A DNA stretch of 5,625 nt from Treponema sp. Its GTDB lineage: Bacteria; Spirochaetota; Spirochaetia; Treponematales; Breznakiellaceae. Every line of letters starts with the position of its first letter. The first letter of the stretch is position 1. The position numbers and the translations under genes were made by a program. The stretch covers positions 12,523 to 18,147 of the forward strand of contig WQRT01000016.1 of the NCBI GenBank assembly GCA_009786625.1, read 5' to 3'. The notes below the pieces were generated by a model. That model saw only the letters and a list, made by a program, of their open reading frames with translations. It ran no database searches and was not told where the DNA came from. Shown here piece by piece: positions 1 to 5,625 of the stretch.

Positions 1-279
1 GATGAATATGAATTATCAGAATTTGATAAAGCCGTGCTTAAAGCTGTCTATAAGGAAGTAAATGGAAGAACAGACGAGTCTGTCCCATATTATCAATTAA
101 CTAACGTTATTGGAAACAATACTAATCCTGAAACCATTAATAAGAGTATTCTTTCTCTTATTGAAAAAGGATTATTAATTGATAATCCATATGCACCTTT
201 GGGAAAGAAGACATTAAATGGAAAAAATATTTGTCTTACTTTAGAAGGTATTCAGTATTTACAGAAACATTGCCAGTAA
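1..279 (+). CDS. C-terminal part of an unidentified protein with a winged-helix-like end (5' truncated by window)
   Basis: The frame is open from the first base to the TAA at 277-279, giving at least 92 residues, so the gene probably starts outside the window. A GTG at 34 could act as a start, but no clear ribosome binding site precedes it. The visible part reads like a winged helix-turn-helix: a first helix (SEFDKAVLKAVYKEV), a short helix (YYQLTNVI), a candidate recognition helix (PETINKSILSLIEKGLL), then a turn-rich wing and the ending LTLEGIQYLQKH, a common finish of such domains. This suggests DNA binding or a wHTH tail on a larger protein, but the family cannot be named. Composition is striking: about 30% GC over the first 240 bases, against 45% or more in the stretches of the next gene that I counted, with heavy use of AAT, ATT, AAA and TTA codons. 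That hints at an AT-rich, possibly transferred, neighbour to the left. Confidence 0.7.
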   Translation, partial: DEYELSEFDKAVLKAVYKEVNGRTDESVPYYQLTNVIGNNTNPETINKSILSLIEKGLLIDNPYAPLGKKTLNGKNICLTLEGIQYLQKHCQ

Positions 280-291
280 TATTTGGATCAT

Positions 292-337
292 GCGGCTTTG
301 CCGCTGTAGGTAAAAAAAATAGAAATATGTTTTTTTT
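292..337 (+). terminator. Possible weak terminator or structured spacer: GC hairpin plus A8/T8 inverted repeat
   Basis: Just after the first gene there is a perfect 5-bp hairpin, GCGGC-TTT-GCCGC (292-304). A run of eight A (312-319) and a run of eight T (330-337) follow and can pair across a 10-base loop. The T run lies 26 bases beyond the GC stem, so this is not a canonical intrinsic terminator. Read together, the two could end the upstream transcript, or the A and T tracts may bend the DNA. A loose promoter-like pair (TTGCCG at 298-303 and TAGAAA at 320-325, 16 apart) overlaps it and could serve the next gene, but this is weak. Confidence 0.3.
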
Positions 338-360
338 ATTTCATCTCTCCCGGAGGTTTC

Positions 361-1659
361 ATGAAAAAATACATCATTCTCCTTTTCATTTTGTTAATGA
401 CCGCATCCGTCTTCGCACAGCAGCAACGCCCACGCCTCGCCATACTCCCATTCACGGGAGCGGGCGGTTCTGATGGTGAAACGATTGCGATGCTTCTTGG
501 CAATCAAAGCGACCTGCGAAGCGCTTTTACAACTGTTGCCAGAACAAGCAATGTGGAAGCGATAGCCAGAGAACAGGAATTCCAAAGTTCTGGGTTTACC
601 GATTCTGATACAATCGCCCGGCTTGGAAGACAGATGAATGCCGATTATGTAGTAGCAGGTCATATTCTGCAGCTTGGAAGAAGCCGTATTGTAATGATTT
701 CGATTGTTCATGTGGAAACGTTTCAACAGATAGCAGGAGATTATAAAGAGTATACTGACATTACGCAAATCCGCGCGTATCTTCCTGATATGGTAAGACG
801 GATTGTGACAGCTTCCCGGCAAGATACTTCCGCCCGCCCGAGGATTGCTGTTACACCGTTTAATGTTTTATCGGGAAGAGTTAATGAAAGAGACGCGGAT
901 GTTCTCTCTCAGATTTTATCAATTGAAATTGCCAACTCAGGGCGTTATATGGTTTTACCGCGCACCAGCACTATACAAAGCGCAATAGCAGAGCAATTAA
1001 ATCAGCGGAGCGGTATTACGGATCCTGATACTATAAGGCGGATTGGAGTTGCGACTAATGCGAATTATGTGCTTGCCGGAAATATTACTTCTCTTGGGCA
1101 AATTAATATTTTTTTGGCGCAGATAATAAATGTTGAAACAGGAGAACTGCTGGCTGGAGGCGATGAGGAGTACAGGGAAATAACTGACGGTCTAGAAAAA
1201 ATGCGTACACTCGCCAATGCATTACTGCTGGCATCTTCATCACTTCATATACAAGGAGCGTCTTCAACCGGCGCTTCAAACAGGTATCAAGGTATGTCTG
1301 CTGTAATAACAGTAACAAATGATCGCGCTAATCGTGTACGTAATGCTTTCGCCTCTGTGCTTAACGCGCAAGGGCTTGAAACAAGCGGTAATGTTCCCTA
1401 TTTCAGGCTGGAAGTAGCGTTAGATGTAAATGAGGTTACTTTTCCCGGTAATAACCGCATTTTCTGCAGAATAGAGTTAAGCGCTAATTTGATAAATATC
1501 GCGACAGGGCAGTCTGTAAACTCATTCGGTTTTAATGAGAGGGGAGGACATACCACTTACGTCAACGCTGAGAACGCCGCGTTTATTCTTGTTGAAAGAG
1601 CAATCGCAGAACGCTATCCTGATGTACTGCAGCAAAGTCTTTCTTCGCTATCAAGATAA
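361..1659 (+). CDS. Exported protein with two tandem CsgG/LpoB-like domains
   Basis: The 432-residue product starts at an ATG with GGAGG (352-356) 4 bases upstream. Residues 1-19 form a signal peptide: MKK, a hydrophobic stretch, then VFA before QQQ, fitting signal peptidase I cleavage after A19. No lipobox cysteine is present, unlike the lipoproteins CsgG and LpoB. Residues 23-149 and 159-290 are an internal duplication. Both open with RPR(L/I)A...PF and both contain TD.DTI.R.G...NA.YV.AG.I and VET......E(Y).(D/E)I. From residue 79 to 134 the copies align without gaps at a 140-residue offset. This alpha/beta pattern resembles CsgG/HfaB and LpoB-type periplasmic domains, known for outer-membrane assembly or for stimulating penicillin-binding proteins. 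Residues about 305-425 form a third, different region that I cannot assign. The location is inferred to be periplasmic or envelope-associated. The specific function is unknown, and the family call rests on pattern recognition only. Confidence 0.8.
   Translation: MKKYIILLFILLMTASVFAQQQRPRLAILPFTGAGGSDGETIAMLLGNQSDLRSAFTTVARTSNVEAIAREQEFQSSGFTDSDTIARLGRQMNADYVVAGHILQLGRSRIVMISIVHVETFQQIAGDYKEYTDITQIRAYLPDMVRRIVTASRQDTSARPRIAVTPFNVLSGRVNERDADVLSQILSIEIANSGRYMVLPRTSTIQSAIAEQLNQRSGITDPDTIRRIGVATNANYVLAGNITSLGQINIFLAQIINVETGELLAGGDEEYREITDGLEKMRTLANALLLASSSLHIQGASSTGASNRYQGMSAVITVTNDRANRVRNAFASVLNAQGLETSGNVPYFRLEVALDVNEVTFPGNNRIFCRIELSANLINIATGQSVNSFGFNERGGHTTYVNAENAAFILVERAIAERYPDVLQQSLSSLSR
427..1182 (+). 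repeat. Intragenic domain duplication (codons 23-134 and 159-274)
   Basis: Two copies of an alpha/beta domain lie in tandem within the exported protein gene, at roughly 427-762 and 835-1182. Shared landmarks are the RPR-x-A start, TD.DTI followed by NA.YV.AG, and VET. The middle and end of the copies keep an exact 420-base offset. The beginnings differ by four residues, so one small indel separates the copies. Nucleotide identity has decayed, which indicates an old duplication rather than a recent slippage event. Confidence 0.75.
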
Positions 1660-1688
1660 ATAAGAAACGATTCTTCGTATCATTGTAA

Positions 1689-1761
1689 CTCTATGTCTCT
1701 CCCCCTCCGCATAAAATTTCCATCCTACAAAGTTAGTGTGGTTCGTGTGGTTAGCGGCTAA
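1689..1761 (+). repeat. Putative dispersed non-coding repeat with 8- and 9-base periodic units
   Basis: This sits in the 150-base spacer (1660-1809) between two convergent genes, in which I see no gene and no convincing terminator. Three 8-base units run head to tail at 1689-1712: CTCTATGT, CTCTCCCC, CTCCGCAT. After 22 bases come two 9-base units, AGTGTGGTT (1735-1743) and CGTGTGGTT (1744-1752), followed by the related AGCGGCTAA (1753-1761). From memory, phrases of the type CTCTGCGTCTCTG and TTCGTGTGGTT recur between genes in many unrelated bacterial genomes. The assignment to such a family is inference, since only one copy lies here. Confidence 0.4.
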
Positions 1762-1809
1762 AAATAAAAAATTATCTTTTAAGTTCGCGTCAAAACTCTC
1801 CCCCCCAAA

Positions 1810-2565
1810 CTAAAGCGCACCCATTCCGAACAGCGCAAAGTCGTATTTTACAGGATCTTCGGGGCACAGTTCGCGCAGTTTTTCTGTAAGGGAAATGACG
1901 GCTTTTTTATCATTGGCTTTTCGGTCAAGCAGGTTTAATTTTCTTGCCGTGCGCGAAACATGGACGTCAAGGGGGATGTAAAGTGAAGAAGGTTTTATGC
2001 TTTTCCACAGACCGATGTCTACAGGTCCTTTTCTTACAAGCCAGCGGAGCGCGAGGTTGAGGCGCTTGCAGGCGGAACCGTTTGTGTTTTCTGTGCCGGG
2101 GTTTGATATATGTTTTGAGTAATGCCCGTTATTCGCTTTTGCCATTTCTCCGCGGAAAATGCCGATGCCTTCCCATATACCGCGGGCGGAGGCGAAAAGT
2201 TTTTCTATATTTTCATATTTCGCGTAACATTGAGCGAAGCCTTTACATAAATATTTTAAATCGTCTTCAAAAAATGTGCGGTGAATGTTATTTCTTTTTA
2301 GTTTTTTATAGCCGCTTGACATTATAAAATCGTACGGACTTTTTCCCATCAGCGCGAACATTTTTTCCGCTGAACGAAGAATTAGATCGCGCCTTCCCCA
2401 CGCGATTGTCGCAGAAAGAAATGCTGCGATTTCGATGTCTTCCCTCTTCGCGTAACGCCGCGGAAATTGTACAGGATCAAAGGGAATGAAATCGGGCGTA
2501 CAAACCTTTTTGTACCATAAATCGAGTTCTTCTTTTAATTTACTGTTCCCGGACATAACTTTCAC
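1810..2565 (-). CDS. DUF2400 / TIGR02757 family protein, possibly related to HhH DNA glycosylases
   Basis: The product is about 251 residues, close to the family's usual length, and complete at both ends. Family hallmarks are visible: PDFIPFDPVQFPRRY (24-38), DIEIAAFLSATIAWGRR (43-59), SPYDF (76-80), KHISNP (151-156), SACKRLNLALRWLVRK (164-179), YIPLDVHVSRTARKL (196-210) and the closing DPVKYDFALFGMG (237-249). The function is unproven. The LDVHVSR segment resembles the VDTH region that carries the catalytic Asp of helix-hairpin-helix glycosylases such as endonuclease III, so a DNA-repair role is plausible but inferred. The first start is GTG (2565-2563), 2 bases after the guaB stop. An ATG three codons on (2556-2554), preceded by GAAAG, is an equally good choice, giving 248 residues. 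Neither has a strong ribosome binding site, which suggests translational coupling to guaB. A run of seven C on the + strand (1800-1806) lies just beyond the stop. Confidence 0.85.
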   Translation of the reverse strand: MKVMSGNSKLKEELDLWYKKVCTPDFIPFDPVQFPRRYAKREDIEIAAFLSATIAWGRRDLILRSAEKMFALMGKSPYDFIMSSGYKKLKRNNIHRTFFEDDLKYLCKGFAQCYAKYENIEKLFASARGIWEGIGIFRGEMAKANNGHYSKHISNPGTENTNGSACKRLNLALRWLVRKGPVDIGLWKSIKPSSLYIPLDVHVSRTARKLNLLDRKANDKKAVISLTEKLRELCPEDPVKYDFALFGMGAL

Positions 2566-2567
2566 GT

Positions 2568-4004
2568 TTATTGCCGTGAATAGTTTGGGGCTTCCTGCGT
2601 TATCTGCACATCGTGCGGGTGGCTTTCGCGAAGTCCGGAGGCTGTTATCTTTACAAATTTTCTGTATTTCTTTAATTCTTCTATTGTGCTGCAGCCGCAG
2701 TAACCCATGCCTTTGCGAAGACCTGCGACAAGCTGGTTCATGTAGGAGCGCAGTTCTCCTTTATAGGGAACGCGGCCTTCAATGCCTTCCGGAACCGGTT
2801 CTTCGTCTTTGCCGATCTGATAGCGGTCGCCGGCTCCGTCAGCTAACGCGCCCATGCTTCCCATTCCGCGGTATTCCTTGTATATTCTTCCGTCAAAAAT
2901 TATTTCGCTACCCGGCGATTCCTTTAAACCTGCGAAAAGATTTCCGATCATTACGACATTAGCCCCTGCGCCGATTGCTTTTGTAATGTCGCCTGAAAAT
3001 TTAATGCCGCCGTCCGCTATTACGGGAATGTTTGATTTGGCGGCTTCTTCGGCACATTCAAGTACGGCGGTAAACTGAGGAACGCCTATTCCCGCTATAA
3101 CGCGGGTGGTGCAGATTGAACCAGGGCCTATTCCTATTTTTACCGCGTCCGCTCCGGCTTTGATCAGGTTTTTTGTTCCTTCTCTTGTTGCGACATTTCC
3201 GCCGATTACGGGAATATCAAATTCCTTCTTTATCTTGCGTACAGCTTCAATTACATTTTTTGAATCACCGTGAGCTGTATCAATCACTACAAAATCAACT
3301 TTTGCTTTTATAAGAAGCGGAAGGCGGATGGAATAATCCTGCGGAGATATTGCCGCTCCGACAAGAAGCCTTCCTGATTTGTCTATTGCCGCGTTCGGGA
3401 AATTTTCATGTTTTTCCATATCCGTTACGGTGATAAGTCCTGTCAATTTTCCGTCTTTATCAACAACAGGAAGTTTTTCGATCCTGTATTCGTAAAATTT
3501 TTCCATCGCTTTATCGACAGTAGGCTCTCCTGTGACGACGACAAGTTCATTTGTCATTACATCCGTTACTGAAAGAGAATCGTCCTTACAGAAACGCAAG
3601 TCGCGGTTTGTGATTATGCCTTTTAATATTCCGTTATTGTCAACAACGGGAAGACCGGAAATTCCATGTTTTAATACAAGCTGTCTGACATCACTTACAT
3701 GCGCGTTCTGCGGGACAGTGACAGGGGAATCTATAATCCAGTTAAGAAAACGTTTTACATTCGCGACCTGCGCGGCCTGTTCATCAGGACTTAAATTGCG
3801 GTGAATAACACCTGCGCCGCCTTCAAGCGCGATTGCAATTGCGAATTTTTCTTCCGTAACTGTGTCCATCGCGGCGGAAATAACCGGGATATTTAAATTA
3901 ATGCCGCTGCATAACATAGTTTGAATGTTGCAATCCTTTGGCAAAACTTCCGAATAACCCGGCAGCAAAAGAACATCGTCGTAAGACAAACCTTCGCTAA
4001 ACAT
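2568..4004 (-). CDS. guaB: Inosine-5'-monophosphate dehydrogenase (IMPDH)
   Basis: IMPDH oxidises IMP to XMP with NAD+, the first committed and usually rate-limiting step of guanine nucleotide synthesis in the cytoplasm. The 478-residue product is near the usual 480-490. It opens with the classic [15 protein letters not shown] and [11 protein letters not shown] pair of CBS domains is inserted at about residues 93-205. The barrel resumes with [17 protein letters not shown], the catalytic loop [11 protein letters not shown] (Cys298), [12 protein letters not shown], and YRGMGSMGA. The flap carries the Arg-Tyr dyad as DRY (R394, Y395), then [12 protein letters not shown]. The C-terminus [10 protein letters not shown] is typical of the potassium-binding end. 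Position 247 (AHGDS) is Asp where I recall His in the E. coli enzyme (HGHS). The start is firm: GGGAGGAG lies 3 bases upstream of the ATG. The CDS is led by a structured region of about 125 bases and followed after 2 bases by the DUF2400 gene. Confidence 0.97.
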   Translation of the reverse strand: MFSEGLSYDDVLLLPGYSEVLPKDCNIQTMLCSGINLNIPVISAAMDTVTEEKFAIAIALEGGAGVIHRNLSPDEQAAQVANVKRFLNWIIDSPVTVPQNAHVSDVRQLVLKHGISGLPVVDNNGILKGIITNRDLRFCKDDSLSVTDVMTNELVVVTGEPTVDKAMEKFYEYRIEKLPVVDKDGKLTGLITVTDMEKHENFPNAAIDKSGRLLVGAAISPQDYSIRLPLLIKAKVDFVVIDTAHGDSKNVIEAVRKIKKEFDIPVIGGNVATREGTKNLIKAGADAVKIGIGPGSICTTRVIAGIGVPQFTAVLECAEEAAKSNIPVIADGGIKFSGDITKAIGAGANVVMIGNLFAGLKESPGSEIIFDGRIYKEYRGMGSMGALADGAGDRYQIGKDEEPVPEGIEGRVPYKGELRSYMNQLVAGLRKGMGYCGCSTIEELKKYRKFVKITASGLRESHPHDVQITQEAPNYSRQ

Positions 4005-4007
4005 GAT

Positions 4008-4015
4008 CTCCTCCC
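4008..4015 (-). promoter_or_regulatory. guaB ribosome binding site
   Basis: On the minus strand GGGAGGAG ends 3 bases before the guaB ATG. It is an almost ideal Shine-Dalgarno sequence and fixes the start at 4004. It contrasts with the weak signal in front of the downstream DUF2400 gene. Confidence 0.85.
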
Positions 4016-4049
4016 AATTGAGATATTTTATTTTGATTGAATTGAACAG

Positions 4050-4093
4050 AAAAAAGGCAGTGCGCCCGAAGGACGGCCGGAAGAAACCGGCGC
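4050..4093 (-). promoter_or_regulatory. Structured GC-rich guaB leader, possible attenuator
   Basis: Read on the minus strand, two hairpins abut each other: GCCGG-TTTCTT-CCGGC (4091-4076) and CGTCC-TTC-GGGCG (4075-4063, one G-U pair). The GGGC of the second can instead pair with GCCT across GCACT (4067-4055), giving a short stem that runs straight into six T (4055-4050), like a small intrinsic terminator. An outer pairing, GCGCC (4093-4089) with GGCGC (4066-4062), competes with both. Mutually exclusive folds just ahead of guaB suggest transcription attenuation. It matches no purine or ZTP riboswitch consensus that I can recall. The terminator stem is only 4 bp, so the idea is tentative. Confidence 0.35.
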
Positions 4094-4136
4094 GTATAAA
4101 AATGGTTTTGTGCGGTGTTATCAGCTTCCATATTCG

Positions 4137-4165
4137 ATCATGGCAAATTAGATTAAGAGTGTCAA
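4137..4165 (-). promoter_or_regulatory. Probable sigma70-type promoter of guaB
   Basis: On the minus strand a perfect TTGACA -35 box (4165-4160) is followed after 17 bases by CATGAT (4142-4137), which matches TATAAT at four of six positions. Transcription would start near 4130, leaving a guaB leader of about 125 bases that contains the GC-rich hairpins. The AT-rich inverted repeat at 4174-4208 lies just upstream of the -35 box, where an UP element or an operator would act. Confidence 0.5.
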
Positions 4166-4173
4166 GAGCTTGT

Positions 4174-4208
4174 TAAAATATTACAAAGTTCCCTCTTGTA
4201 AAATTTTA
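4174..4208. promoter_or_regulatory. Inverted repeat between guaB and trxA, candidate operator
   Basis: Arms TAAAATATTACAA (4174-4186) and TTGTAAAATTTTA (4196-4208) are complementary at 12 of 13 positions and separated by 9 bases. The dyad ends 37 bases before the trxA start and begins 9 bases upstream of the guaB -35 box. The right arm contains TAAAAT (4199-4204), a possible -10 for trxA, although no good -35 precedes it. A repressor or activator bound here could control both divergent genes. Otherwise the repeat may fold in RNA, or merely reflect AT-rich DNA. The cognate regulator cannot be named from the sequence. Confidence 0.45.
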
Positions 4209-4245
4209 TCTCATATATCAGAATATTCCAAGAGAGGGATTAAAA

Positions 4246-4563
4246 GTGAGCGTTAAAATAACAACCGACAATTTTGAATCTGAAGTGGTTCAATCGCCGA
4301 TTCCGGTGCTTCTCGATTTTTGGGCGCCGTGGTGCGCCCCCTGCAAGATGATTGGACCTGTGATAGACCAAATCGCCGAAGAATATTCAGGGCGGATAAA
4401 AGTTGGAAAAATCAATATTGATGAAAACAGCGCCCTTGCGGAACAGCATGGGATTGTTTCCATTCCCACACTGATCCTTTACAAAGACGGCGTAATGGCG
4501 GCTCAGAGAAACGGAGCCGCACCTAAACACGATATCGAGGCCTTGTTTAGAAATTTAATTTGA
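4246..4563 (+). CDS. trxA: Thioredoxin
   Basis: A 105-residue, single-domain thioredoxin of standard length. It is a small cytoplasmic disulfide reductase that is normally re-reduced by thioredoxin reductase and serves ribonucleotide reductase, peroxiredoxins and other thiol targets. The fold landmarks are all present: LLDFWAPWCAPCKMIGP, with redox cysteines C30 and C33 and buried Asp24; KVGKINIDEN (52-61); the cis-proline motif SIPT (P74); and LYKDGV (78-83). The active site is CAPC instead of the common CGPC; the Ala replaces Gly between the cysteines and may shift the redox potential slightly. The start is GTG at 4246, backed by GAGAGGG (4232-4238) at a normal distance, and MSVKITTDNF is the expected N-terminus. 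Its TGA overlaps the stop of the convergent lipoprotein gene by 9 bases, so no terminator fits between them. No thioredoxin reductase gene is in view. Confidence 0.96.
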   Translation: MSVKITTDNFESEVVQSPIPVLLDFWAPWCAPCKMIGPVIDQIAEEYSGRIKVGKINIDENSALAEQHGIVSIPTLILYKDGVMAAQRNGAAPKHDIEALFRNLI

Positions 4564-5559
4564 GTATCTGTTTGGATTATTCGGCCTTCCCGCAGTCGCT
4601 CCGCTTGTTACGGTAACATACCAGTCCGCGCGGGTGTTGGTGTTTTCGGCAGTTTCATCACGGCAGATCGTGCGCGTATTAGTTGTCCCTGTACTTCTGA
4701 CCGCGTCGGCAGGACCTCCTCTTTGCCCGTCCGGCGATAGCCATGCATTCCGGCTGAACAGGAAGTTGGCGGCTTCGGCAAAATAATCCTTGTTCCACCA
4801 CGGGTTTGTATCACTGGATATCATTACCGCCGCAAGAACATCATCGCTCTGATCCAATACATAAATTGCGGCCGCTTCCTTATGTATCAGTTTTGAACTG
4901 CCCGGAATCCAAAAATCACGCGCGGAAGCGGACGCATTGCTTCCCCCGGATTCATCAATATTGATTCCGTATTCATCCCTTGCATTTTCATCCACAGTCC
5001 GCAGGTGAAGAACCACATAATCATTTTCCTTTACTTCGACAGGCTGGAACTCGTAAATCGTCTGACTGCTTGAGTTTGTGTTACCCATGATAATTACGCG
5101 CATCGCTCCCAAATTACCGTCCGTTTTCATTTTGAACTCGATATACTCAGTTTTTGGTTTTGAATATTCGGTACATATCTCATTGATGATAAGCCCCGGC
5201 ATCCGGCTGTTTCTGGCGCGGAATGATACAAGCACATTAATTGAATTGTTGTTTTCGTCCTCCGCCAGCAGATCTACAGTGATGAGTGAACCGGGTTCGG
5301 CAGACTCTTCCAGCGTTACCTTGACAGTGCTTCCGTCTTCGATTGAAGCGATGGAGATTTCTGGTTCAAAAATCAGGCGTTTGATCGTTACCGCCTGAGA
5401 GAACTCAAATTCCACCGATGTCCCGCTGACCGCTCTGCATCCCATGTATAAAAGAGCCTGGGAACTGCCTCCCAGCATCCGCGCCGTACTAACCGCCTCC
5501 GGTGTCGTACAGGAACTTAAAAAAATTAAAGTTCCAAACAGCAAAAAGCATTTTTTCAT
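4555..5559 (-). CDS. Lipoprotein with Ig-like segment and lamin-tail-like domain
   Basis: The chosen start, ATG at 5559, gives 334 residues. It has GGAGG (5571-5567) 7 bases upstream and begins MKKCFLLFGTLIFLSSC, a lipoprotein signal with lipobox LSSC and lipidated Cys17. An in-frame ATG at 5598 would add 13 residues (MTYPRRLIGGGNY) ahead of the signal and is unlikely. Residues about 38-115 are beta-rich and Ig-like (SVEFEFSQAVTIKRL, then SLITVDLLAEDENNNS), resembling bacterial SbsA-type Ig domains. Residues about 121-245 start PGLIINEICTEYSKPKTEYIEF and continue through YVVLHLRT and DAxYVLDQ-like strands (AIYVLDQSDDVLAAVM), a pattern like the lamin-tail domain. The C-terminus has TICRDE, DWYVTVTSGATAG and RPNNPN. 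The protein is probably anchored in the envelope and may bind a surface ligand, but no activity can be stated. I recall similar lipoproteins in treponemes, without having checked. Confidence 0.85.
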   Translation of the reverse strand: MKKCFLLFGTLIFLSSCTTPEAVSTARMLGGSSQALLYMGCRAVSGTSVEFEFSQAVTIKRLIFEPEISIASIEDGSTVKVTLEESAEPGSLITVDLLAEDENNNSINVLVSFRARNSRMPGLIINEICTEYSKPKTEYIEFKMKTDGNLGAMRVIIMGNTNSSSQTIYEFQPVEVKENDYVVLHLRTVDENARDEYGINIDESGGSNASASARDFWIPGSSKLIHKEAAAIYVLDQSDDVLAAVMISSDTNPWWNKDYFAEAANFLFSRNAWLSPDGQRGGPADAVRSTGTTNTRTICRDETAENTNTRADWYVTVTSGATAGRPNNPNRYSN

Positions 5560-5566
5560 ATAATTA

Positions 5567-5571
5567 CCTCC
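5567..5571 (-). promoter_or_regulatory. Ribosome binding site deciding the lipoprotein start
   Basis: GGAGG on the minus strand, 7 bases before the ATG at 5559, selects the start that places the lipoprotein signal at the N-terminus. No comparable site precedes the earlier in-frame ATG at 5598. The remaining bases to the window end (5599-5625) are AT-rich and show no clear promoter. Confidence 0.75.
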
Positions 5572-5625
5572 GCCTATTAATCTGCGCGGATATGTCATCC
5601 TGCTTGCGAATAATTGAAAAAATTC

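Noticed and set aside
394..822. A 142-codon open frame antisense to the exported CsgG-like protein
   Set aside because: The composition is Cys/His/Arg/Ser-rich without domain features. It is explained by the strong coding signal, signal peptide and ribosome binding site on the other strand.
1662..1677. Small hairpin after the exported protein gene (ACGA-TTCT-TCGT) as a terminator
   Set aside because: The stem is only 4 bp and no T run follows it.
1800..1806. Run of seven C as a possible phase-variable tract
   Set aside because: It lies 3 bases beyond the DUF2400 stop, outside any reading frame or recognisable promoter, so length changes would have no evident effect.
2486..2962. A 158-codon open frame on the + strand across the guaB/DUF2400 junction
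   Set aside because: It lies antisense to two well-recognised proteins, and its sequence is Arg/Leu/Cys-rich with no family resemblance.
4062..4093. GC-rich palindromes read as a guanidine-II (mini-ykkC) or purine riboswitch
   Set aside because: The hairpin loops are TTTCTT and TTC, without the ACGR loops of mini-ykkC, and the three-way junction sequences of purine riboswitches are absent.
3997..4131. A 44-codon open frame on the minus strand in the guaB leader (starting MEADNTAQNH), ending inside the guaB start region
   Set aside because: It has no ribosome binding site, its ATG falls at about the predicted transcription start, and the frame simply reads through the hairpins and the guaB Shine-Dalgarno. 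A leaderless upstream frame is possible but unsupported.

Overview
The window carries six protein-coding genes, one of them cut by the left edge, and no RNA gene, insertion sequence or CRISPR array. The host looks like a spirochaete, most probably a Treponema-like gut species. That is an inference from recalled resemblance of the secreted CsgG-like protein and the lamin-tail-like lipoprotein to treponemal proteins, and from the DUF2400/TIGR02757 gene, a family I know mainly from Bacteroidetes and spirochaetes. No marker gene proves it.

Left part (1-1809): the 3' end of an AT-rich gene with a winged-helix-like C-terminus (1-279) is followed by a 432-residue exported protein (361-1659). The latter is built from two tandem CsgG/LpoB-like domains plus a third, unassigned domain. 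Beyond it lies a 150-base convergent spacer holding short 8- and 9-base periodic units that look like a dispersed non-coding repeat.

Centre (1810-4245): on the minus strand, guaB (IMP dehydrogenase, 2568-4004) is followed after 2 bases by a DUF2400/TIGR02757 gene (1810-2565), so the two are very probably one transcript. The 241-base region between guaB and the divergent trxA is the richest non-coding stretch. It has a good sigma70-type promoter for guaB, a GC-rich run of adjacent hairpins and a U-tract in the guaB leader, and a 13-base inverted repeat (12 of 13 positions pairing) between the two genes.

Right part (4246-5625): trxA encodes a thioredoxin with a CAPC active site. It converges on a lipoprotein gene (4555-5559, minus strand) whose product has an Ig-like N-terminal segment and a lamin-tail-like domain; the two genes overlap by 9 bases at their stop codons.

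The genes are mostly housekeeping or envelope functions. I do not see a multi-gene defence, mobile or biosynthetic system. The points most worth a second look are the guaB/trxA intergenic region, the periodic repeat element at 1689-1761, and the duplicated CsgG-like architecture.
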